Below, piece after piece: positions 58,898-64,000 of a DNA stretch of 64,000 bases. This DNA is from Dehalococcoidia bacterium (lineage in GTDB: Bacteria > Chloroflexota > Dehalococcoidia > Bin125): contig JAJDWB010000018.1 in assembly GCA_022825855.1 (NCBI GenBank), positions 62,001 through 126,000 of the forward strand. The letters are read 5' to 3'. The first letter of the stretch is position 1. Each line of letters opens with the position of its first letter. Position numbers and translations under genes: made by a program. The notes under the pieces were generated by a model. It did no database searches and was not told the origin of the DNA. It saw only the letters and a program-made list of their open reading frames with translations.

Positions 58898-58903
58898 TAC
58901 ACT
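58898..58903 (+). promoter_or_regulatory. Candidate -10 element (TACACT) with leader
   Basis: TACACT lies 36 bases before the ATG of the VOC gene at 58940. A ribosome site GGAAGGG follows in the leader. The same hexamer is used at the two leaderless candidates. No -35 consensus is seen. Confidence 0.4.
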
Positions 58904-58939
58904 GGTCGCGACTCGCAGCCTCGAAGGAAGGGTGAACCC

Positions 58940-59494
58940 ATGAGTGACGCACCAGCACGCGCCATGACCCCGGTCGGTGTCAATCATCTGGTCTTGAATG
59001 TGCGCGACATCGACGTCGCGCACGAGTTTTGGACCGAAGTGATGGGTTTCCGCCACATCGGCTCGCTCAAGCCCCGCGACCAACGCTCGATGACCATGCG
59101 CTTCTATAACGGTCTCTCCGAGAGCCACCACGACCTCGCGCTCGCCGAGATCATGGGCGACTCCGAGGAGTCAGACGACTGGTCGATGGCGCCGCGCCGG
59201 CCCGGCCTCAACCATCTCGCCATTCACTACCCCGACCGCGACTCCTGGCTCAAGCAGATTGCCTTCCTCCAGGCCAGGGGCGTCAAGTTCAACCTGCGCA
59301 TCAACCACGGCATGACCCACTCGGTTTACATCAACGACCCGGACGGCCACGGCATCGAAGTCCTCTACGAACTCCCGCGCGAGCACTGGGAGGGCGACAT
59401 CGACGGCGCGCTCAACTACGCCGAGGTCTTGCCGACCGAGGGTGACGAAGCGCTCGTCGACGAACCGACGCCCGCCTTCACCGGCGGCGACTAG
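58940..59494 (+). CDS. VOC family dioxygenase-like protein
   Basis: The protein has 184 residues with GAAGGAAGGG before the ATG. It is a VOC superfamily protein: GVNHLVLNVRDIDVAHEFWTEVMGF opens the first module, and LNHLAIHYPDRDSWLKQIAFL and INDPDGHGIEVLYELP belong to the second. Metal ligands could be His in VNHLV, His in LNHLAI and Glu in GIEVLYE, the pattern of extradiol ring-cleavage dioxygenases. The gene is followed 12 bases later by an HpaB-type hydroxylase, so a hydroxylated aromatic is a reasonable but unproven substrate. Confidence 0.87.
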   Translation: MSDAPARAMTPVGVNHLVLNVRDIDVAHEFWTEVMGFRHIGSLKPRDQRSMTMRFYNGLSESHHDLALAEIMGDSEESDDWSMAPRRPGLNHLAIHYPDRDSWLKQIAFLQARGVKFNLRINHGMTHSVYINDPDGHGIEVLYELPREHWEGDIDGALNYAEVLPTEGDEALVDEPTPAFTGGD

Positions 59495-59506
59495 GCGCAT
59501 AGACCG

Positions 59507-60988
59507 ATGGCCATGCGCGACGGCGCGGCCTACCTGGCCGGGCTGCAGGACCAACGACGCATCTGGCACAACGGCGCCCTGGTTGACGACGTGACCAGCG
59601 CGCCCGGCTTCGCCAACGCCGCCCGCACGATCGCCGCCTACTACGATTTCCAGTGCGACCCGGCCAACCTGGAGCTCGTTTCCTACGAGGACGAAGACGG
59701 CGAGCGCTCGCACCGCTCGTTCAAGATTCCCCGCTCGAAGCAGGATCTGCGTGACCGCGGCGCGGCCTTCGCCGCCTGGGCCGAGCACACCGGCGGGCAG
59801 CTCGGCCGCGCGCCCGACTACATGAACGCCGCCATGGTCGGGGTCGCCGCCGCCAAACATCATTGGGGCCAGAACGACCCCGAGCTGGGCGAGCACGCCG
59901 TCGCCATGCTCGACCACAGCCGCCGCAACGATGTCTGCCTCACTCACACCTTCGTCACGCCGCAGATCGATCGCAAGACGCCGCTGGGCGAGCAGGAGCC
60001 CTACCTCAACGCCGGCATCGTCAAGCGAACCGCCGACGGCGTCATCGTCCGAGGATCCCGGGTGCTGGGCACCCTGGCGCCCTTCTCGGATGAGAACATC
60101 TCCTTCGGCCTGCCGATCATCAAGGGCGACGCCGAGCTCAAGTACGCGCTCGGCTTCTCGATCCCCGTCGATGCGCCCGGGCTGCACTGGGTCTGCCGAG
60201 ACTCGTTCGATCCCGCCCGCTCGACGCACGATTACCCGATCTCCGGCCGCTTCGAAGAGATCGACACGGTCGCGGTCTTCGACGACGTCGAGGTGCCCTG
60301 GGAGCACGTCTTCGATTACGAGGATGAGCGAATCCACAACTCGGTGTTGATGGTGATGCGTTTCCAGGAATCGCTGGGGCACCACGTGCTCGTCAAGAAC
60401 GTCGCCAAGACGCGCTTCCTGCTCGGTCTCGCGCACCTGATCGCCGAGAGCGCCCAGACCAACTCGTTCATCAACGTGCAGATCCGCCTCGGAGAGATCG
60501 TCACGATGTTGCAGACGCTCGAATCGATCGCGATCGCGGCGGTCGAAGGCGCGGTCGAGAATCCTGACAACGGCGTCTGGTACTGCAACGCCAACGCGAT
60601 CACGGCGGGTCTGCGGCTGTTTCCCGAGTACTACGTCCAGATCGTCGATCACATCAAGCAGATCGGCGGCAGCAACTTCATGGCGGCGCCCTCGGAGGCC
60701 AACATGGAGGCGATCACCGAGGCGCTGGGCCCATCGGTCGAGCGCTACTTCCGGGGCGCCGCCGACATGAGCGAAGAGGGCATCGAGAAGGTGCCGCTCT
60801 TCCGCCTTGCCTGGGATGTCGTCGGCAGCTCGCTCGCCGGCCGGCAGGAGCTCTACGAGCGCTTCTTCTTCGGCGACCAGCAGGTCTCCAAGTCGCAGTC
60901 CTACCTCCGTTTCGACAAGTCGGAATCGATCGAGACGGTCCGGCGTTTGCTGGATCCGGACTGGCTGGGTCGCGCCCGAGAGGGATAG
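59507..60988 (+). CDS. 4-hydroxyphenylacetate 3-hydroxylase family protein (HpaB-type)
   Basis: The protein has 493 residues, the full length of the HpaB family, an acyl-CoA dehydrogenase-like fold that uses reduced FADH2. Landmarks are YLAGLQDQRRIWHNGALVDD, RAPDYMNAAMVG, CLTHTFVTPQIDRK, VIVRGSRVLGTLAPFSDE and GSSLAGRQELYERFFFGDQ. It would hydroxylate an aromatic ring, or in some family members dehydrate 4-hydroxybutyryl-CoA; the Cys/His iron-sulphur ligands of the latter are not apparent. A flavin reductase partner (HpaC) is not in the window. It follows the VOC gene, suggesting a two-step aromatic conversion. Confidence 0.92.
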   Translation: MAMRDGAAYLAGLQDQRRIWHNGALVDDVTSAPGFANAARTIAAYYDFQCDPANLELVSYEDEDGERSHRSFKIPRSKQDLRDRGAAFAAWAEHTGGQLGRAPDYMNAAMVGVAAAKHHWGQNDPELGEHAVAMLDHSRRNDVCLTHTFVTPQIDRKTPLGEQEPYLNAGIVKRTADGVIVRGSRVLGTLAPFSDENISFGLPIIKGDAELKYALGFSIPVDAPGLHWVCRDSFDPARSTHDYPISGRFEEIDTVAVFDDVEVPWEHVFDYEDERIHNSVLMVMRFQESLGHHVLVKNVAKTRFLLGLAHLIAESAQTNSFINVQIRLGEIVTMLQTLESIAIAAVEGAVENPDNGVWYCNANAITAGLRLFPEYYVQIVDHIKQIGGSNFMAAPSEANMEAITEALGPSVERYFRGAADMSEEGIEKVPLFRLAWDVVGSSLAGRQELYERFFFGDQQVSKSQSYLRFDKSESIETVRRLLDPDWLGRAREG

Positions 60989-61015
60989 ACTGACTGCAGA
61001 TCGGTAACGAGCGCC

Positions 61016-61279
61016 ATGGCGACCAAGACGGCGGACCCACAATACGACCCTCGCGAGGACATGTCGTTGCGTGATCCACGATGTCCCGATGAGCAACCGA
61101 GCGAGGGCTGGCTGAAGCTGTACGAGCTCGGTGTAGCTCAACCGCCTTACCGCAGCGTCGTCGGCCGAACCAAGCTCATGGAGGAACTCAAAGCGAGCTA
61201 CAGACCCGTTGGCAGGCCCCTCACGGATGAAGAGTTGATGTGTGCTCTAGGCCGATGCCGGTGTGATCGTTGCGAGTGA
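61016..61279 (+). CDS. Small protein upstream of VapC, candidate antitoxin
   Basis: The protein has 87 residues and ends CALGRCRCDRCE, with three cysteines in a possible metal site. SEGWLKLYELGVAQPPYRSVVGR and RPLTDEELM are the only clear helical parts. No known antitoxin family is recognised. Its place directly before a PIN-domain toxin, with a 4-base GTGA overlap of stop and start codons, is the reason for the antitoxin suggestion. Confidence 0.55.
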   Translation: MATKTADPQYDPREDMSLRDPRCPDEQPSEGWLKLYELGVAQPPYRSVVGRTKLMEELKASYRPVGRPLTDEELMCALGRCRCDRCE

Positions 61280-61719
61280 TCAGCGACCTCGCCTATTTCG
61301 ACAGCAGCGCACTGGCGAAACTCGTGCTCCCCGATGAGGTTGGATGGGAACTGGCAAACCAGCTGTTCCGAGAGGCGGAGCCTGCATGCACGGGCTTGCT
61401 GTCCTACCCGGAGGCGCACTCTGCGCTCGCGCGACGCGGCCGGCAAGGTCAACTCGCACCGTCTCCTCGGTTGATGGCCACTGTGCATTCGCTCCGAGAA
61501 GTGTGGGAGGAGTTCATTGTGATTCCTCCGCAAGAGAGCTACTTCTTTCGTGCTGCCGATCTCGTGCTCGAATTCTCACTCTCCGGCGTCGACGCCGTGC
61601 ACCTCGCCACCGCCCTCGACCTGACTGAGGACGATGAACTGACCTTCGTCACCTGGGACCGCCGACAGGCTGAAGCCGCCCAATCGCTTGGACTGTTTGT
61701 GCAGCCGTCAATCGATTGA
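61276..61719 (+). CDS. PIN-domain ribonuclease, VapC-type toxin
   Basis: The protein has 147 residues from GTG at 61276; TTG at 61270 is an alternative. PIN acidic residues are visible: Asp in YFDSSALAKLVLPDE, Glu in SYPEAHSALAR, Asp in GVDAVHLATALDL and Asp in FVTWDRRQAEAA. These bind magnesium in VapC toxins, which cut tRNA or rRNA. It is likely neutralised by the small protein encoded before it. Such modules are common in mobile or variable regions. Confidence 0.85.
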   Translation: MISDLAYFDSSALAKLVLPDEVGWELANQLFREAEPACTGLLSYPEAHSALARRGRQGQLAPSPRLMATVHSLREVWEEFIVIPPQESYFFRAADLVLEFSLSGVDAVHLATALDLTEDDELTFVTWDRRQAEAAQSLGLFVQPSID

Positions 61720-61780
61720 CCCTGTGCGTGTCTCGCGCCTAGCCTCCACGCGTATCTCGGGTTCAGTGATGGGGGACGAC

Positions 61781-62695
61781 ATGGGACACCTCGATGGCAA
61801 GGTGGCGCTGGTCACCGGCGGGGCCGGCGGGATGGGTTCGCAGATTTGCAAGGTCTTTGCCGAGCAGGGCGCGTCCGTGGTCGCCTGCGACACCGGCTTC
61901 GATGTCGAAGGGCGCGCCGGCATGGACCCCTCCAGGATCCGGGCCGTGGTCGACGAGATCATCGCCAGCGGCGGGCAGGCCACGGCCGTGGCCGGCGACA
62001 TCGCCGACATGGACACGGCCGAGCGCGCCGTGCAGACGGCGATCGAGACCTACGGCGACCTCGACATCCTCGTCTGCGCGCACGGCATCCTGCGCGAGCG
62101 GATGGTCTTCAACATGACCGAGGAGGAGTGGGACGAGCTGGTTCGCATCCATCTCAAGGGCTGCTTCGCGCCGACCAAGTTCGCCGCCATCCACTGGCGC
62201 GCCAACCGCGACCAGGGCAACCGGCGGATTATCTACTTCACCTCATCGGCGGGCGTCCGCGGTGAGGCCGGACAGCCCAACTACTCGGCCGCCCACGCGG
62301 GCAAGATTGGCCTCTCGCTCTCCAACGCCGAGGCGCTCGAGCGCTACGGCGTGACCTCCAACTGCATCTCGCCGGCCGCCTCGACGCGGATGACCGATCG
62401 CGGGCGCGAGGTCGACCAGGGCGGCGACGCGCCCAGCCTGACCGCCGCGGGCACGACGATGGACCCGGCCAACGTGATCCCCGCCGTCGTCTATCTCGCC
62501 TCGGACGCCAGCGCCGAGGTCAGCGGCCGCGTCGTGGGCGCGACCGGCGGGCGGATCACCGTCTGGAAGGAACCCGAGTGGGAGCAGACGATCTGGAACG
62601 CCGAGCCCTACTGGGATATCGACACGCTCTTCGACCTGATTCCCTTCACCTTCGAGCTCCAGGGCATGGGTCCGCCCCCGCGCCAGTTCCCCTAA
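61781..62695 (+). CDS. SDR family oxidoreductase, catalytic lysine replaced
   Basis: The protein has 304 residues from ATG at 61781; GGGGGA upstream favours it over ATG at 61769. It is a short-chain dehydrogenase with the glycine loop TGGAGGMGSQ and the conserved FTSSAGVRG strand. The catalytic stretch is YSAAHAGK: Tyr is followed by His at the position of the usual lysine (YxxxK). The insert after strand 2 (CDTGFDVEGRAGMDPSR) and the long C-terminal tail are shared with the next gene. It would oxidise or reduce an alcohol or acyl-CoA with NAD(P), if active. Confidence 0.85.
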   Translation: MGHLDGKVALVTGGAGGMGSQICKVFAEQGASVVACDTGFDVEGRAGMDPSRIRAVVDEIIASGGQATAVAGDIADMDTAERAVQTAIETYGDLDILVCAHGILRERMVFNMTEEEWDELVRIHLKGCFAPTKFAAIHWRANRDQGNRRIIYFTSSAGVRGEAGQPNYSAAHAGKIGLSLSNAEALERYGVTSNCISPAASTRMTDRGREVDQGGDAPSLTAAGTTMDPANVIPAVVYLASDASAEVSGRVVGATGGRITVWKEPEWEQTIWNAEPYWDIDTLFDLIPFTFELQGMGPPPRQFP

Positions 62696-62708
62696 CCCCG
62701 AGTCCGTC

Positions 62709-62731
62709 ATACCCGCGCTAGCCGCGGGTAT
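62709..62731. repeat. Palindromic intergenic repeat (ATACCCGCG-CTAGC-CGCGGGTAT)
   Basis: A perfect 9-bp stem with a five-base loop lies between the two SDR genes, 13 bases after the first stop codon. The sequence is like the CCCGCG-N-CGCGGG intergenic palindromes common in many bacteria. It could be a terminator or a repeat. Confidence 0.55.
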
Positions 62732-62779
62732 CCCGATGATCTGGCGACGACGATTCGAACCACGCGACAGGCACGCATC

Positions 62780-63757
62780 ATGACCACCCCGGATTCCGAC
62801 AACACGCCGCCATTCGTAAGCCGAAGCGAGCAGGACGTGAAACACCTCGAGGGCAGGATCTGCATCATCACCGGCGGCGCCGGCGGGATCGGCTCCCACC
62901 TCTGCCGGGTCTTCGGTGAGCAAGGGGCAAAAGTCGTCGTAGCCGACACCGGCTTTGACGTTGAGGGCCGCTTCGGCATGGACGCCTCCAAGGTCGAGGC
63001 GATCGTGCAGGAGATTCGCGACGCCGGCGGCGAAGCCGTGCCGTTTGTCGGCGACGTCGCCGACATGGACACCGCCGAGCGCATGGTTCAGACCGCGATC
63101 GACGAGTTCGGCGGACTCGACGTGCTGGTCTGCGCGCACGGCATCCTGCGCGAGCGGATGATCTTCAACATGACCGAGGACGAATGGGACGGGCTAGTGC
63201 GGGCCCACCTGAAGGGCTGCTTCGCGCCGACCAAGTTCGCCTCGATCTACTGGCGCGCCAACCGCGAGGGTCAGCACCGGCGGATCATCTACTTCACCTC
63301 CGACGCCGGCATCCGCGGCGCGGCCGGACAGCCCAACTACTCCGCCGCCCACGCGGCCAAGCTGGGCCTGATGCGCTCCAACGTCGGCGCGCTGGGACGC
63401 TACGGCATCACCACGAACTGCATCGCCCCGGGCGCGTCGACGCGGATGACCGACCGCGGCCGCGGCGTGGAGCAGGACGGTCCCGCGCCATCGGAGACGG
63501 CGGCCGGCACAGCCCGCGATCCCAAGAACGTCGCGCCGATCGTGGCCTGGCTCGCCTCCGACCAGTCCGACGCGGCCAACGGCCGCATCTTCGGCGCGAG
63601 CGGACACCGGATCTCGCTGTTCTCCGAGCCCGTGCTCGAGCGCTACCTGCACTTCGACGGGCCGCGGATCGATGTCGACGAGCTCTTCGAGCTCTGGCCG
63701 CAGACGCTCGGCGCCGGCGGCTTCCCCCGCAACAGCATCCGCCCCGGGCTGGTCTAA
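62780..63757 (+). CDS. SDR family oxidoreductase, tandem paralogue
   Basis: The protein has 325 residues from ATG at 62780; the paralogue aligns from an in-frame GTG at 62837, so the first 19 residues are uncertain. It has TGGAGGIGSH, ADTGFDVEGRFGMDAS and CAHGILRERMIFNMTEDEW. The catalytic stretch is YSAAHAAK, again with His where lysine is expected. The first half is much more alike to the previous gene than the C-terminal 50 residues, which differ. The two arose by duplication and probably act on related substrates, perhaps acyl-CoA-type intermediates. Confidence 0.87.
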   Translation: MTTPDSDNTPPFVSRSEQDVKHLEGRICIITGGAGGIGSHLCRVFGEQGAKVVVADTGFDVEGRFGMDASKVEAIVQEIRDAGGEAVPFVGDVADMDTAERMVQTAIDEFGGLDVLVCAHGILRERMIFNMTEDEWDGLVRAHLKGCFAPTKFASIYWRANREGQHRRIIYFTSDAGIRGAAGQPNYSAAHAAKLGLMRSNVGALGRYGITTNCIAPGASTRMTDRGRGVEQDGPAPSETAAGTARDPKNVAPIVAWLASDQSDAANGRIFGASGHRISLFSEPVLERYLHFDGPRIDVDELFELWPQTLGAGGFPRNSIRPGLV

Positions 63758-63787
63758 GGCCGCCGGAGCAGCCAGGACCTCGCCGCC

Positions 63788-63832
63788 CCGCCCCGGGACC
63801 CTCACCCCAGCACTCTCCCAAAGGAGACCTGC
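63788..63832. repeat. Second copy of the GGACCCTCACCCC repeat element
   Basis: GGACCCTCACCCC followed by CTCTCCC repeats the start of the element at 45299-45356. The stem here is imperfect (CTCTCCCAAAGGAGA). The palindrome runs directly into the upstream flank of the transposase gene. Confidence 0.5.
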
Positions 63833-63892
63833 GCGTAAATCGGGCGGTATGGGAGGATGGGCAGCAGCAGAGCATAGTGGGGGAGGACGACC

Positions 63893-64000
63893 ATGCATCG
63901 CGAGAGCGGCGGCGAGACGTTCATTGAGGCACTGGTCCCGCAGCGGATGGGGCGCAACGCGCAGTTGGAGCGGATTACGGCGCTGGTCGACTGGGCGCCG
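63893..64000 (+). CDS. IS5-type transposase, partial (N-terminus only)
   Basis: The 36 residues from ATG at 63893 to the window edge contain ETFIEALVPQRMGRNAQLE and RITALVDW, the pattern of the N-terminus of IS5-family DDE transposases. GGGAGG is well placed before the ATG. If right, an insertion sequence starts between the repeat at 63788 and this gene and continues beyond the window. No inverted end was confirmed. Confidence 0.65.
   Translation, partial: MHRESGGETFIEALVPQRMGRNAQLERITALVDWAP
63893..64000 (+). mobile_element. Edge of a probable insertion sequence
   Basis: Inferred from the transposase fragment. The left terminal repeat should lie somewhere in 63758-63890 and the other end is outside the window. 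GAGACCTGCGCG at about 63823 is a possible left end, but this is a guess from position only. Confidence 0.4.

Noticed and set aside
59171-61141. Very long minus-strand open frame (656 codons) opposite the HpaB-type gene
   Set aside because: It has no recognisable domain, is rich in Val/Gly/Asp/Arg as expected for antisense of a GC-rich gene, and lies opposite a clear family member.
62745-62765. tRNA T-arm-like TTCGAA on the minus strand
   Set aside because: The arms around it do not pair (G-G mismatch in the stem), and no acceptor or anticodon arm is found nearby.

Overview
This GC-rich 64 kb window is chromosomal and densely coded. It holds about 66 genes, many in short same-strand runs with 1 to 4 base overlaps, and no rRNA, tRNA or CRISPR array was found. 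The gene mix suggests an aerobic, heterotrophic member of the Chloroflexota (Dehalococcoidia or SAR202-like lineages). The pointers are an A2-type caa3 oxidase, several family III CoA-transferases, an F420-type luciferase-like oxidoreductase, a PAC2 protein, and many GTG and TTG starts. This placement is inference from gene content; no marker gene was aligned.

Layout. 1-8.5 kb: a partial flavin split-barrel protein, two tandem VOC proteins, a thioredoxin-domain YyaL-type protein, an aquaporin, a HAD hydrolase, a glycosyltransferase, a DapA-family aldolase and an Eis-like acetyltransferase. 8.6-15.2 kb: an OmpR/EnvZ-type two-component pair with a trailing exported protein, a PAP2-type membrane protein, a flippase-like membrane protein and a CoA-transferase. 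15.2-19.5 kb: three tandem paralogous MFS transporters. 19.5-22.7 kb: rsmG, a GreA-type factor with an unusual N-terminal domain, and a citrate synthase with eukaryote-type active-site motifs. 22.8-33.6 kb: a respiratory block. It opens with a nuclease-fold protein fused to two small oxidase-subunit-like hairpins, followed by coxB (with fused cytochrome c), coxA, coxC, ctaG, ctaA and ctaB. A thioredoxin-like lipoprotein and a two-gene ABC exporter face it on the other strand.

33.6-45.3 kb: glutamine-dependent NAD synthetase, a degenerate nucleotidyltransferase-like protein, a seven-LysM M23 peptidase, an enoyl-CoA hydratase-like protein, a LysM membrane protein, a second CoA-transferase and the TldD/TldE pair. 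45.3-52.1 kb (minus strand): three hotdog-fold dehydratase-like genes, a DinB protein, an MBL hydrolase and a PAC2 protein. Upstream of the PAC2 gene is a striking 10-bp-periodic repeat array. An LLM oxidoreductase, a DUF2335 pair, an HhH protein and a small membrane protein follow. 52.1-64 kb: glutamate dehydrogenase, acyl-CoA dehydrogenase, a sigma/anti-sigma pair with a cupin, a second M23 peptidase with a kinase-dead APH-like partner, a VOC plus HpaB-type hydroxylase pair, a VapC toxin module, two tandem SDR genes lacking the catalytic lysine, and the start of an IS5-type transposase cut by the window edge.

Functionally the window combines aerobic respiration and oxidase biogenesis with acyl-CoA and aromatic acid metabolism (CoA-transferases, crotonase, acyl-CoA dehydrogenase, hotdog dehydratases, SDRs, HpaB) and with cell-envelope maintenance (M23/LysM proteins, flippase-like, PAP2). 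Several minus-strand genes and one plus-strand gene have a TAnnnT hexamer 5-7 bases before the start codon and no ribosome-binding site, which hints at leaderless transcription.
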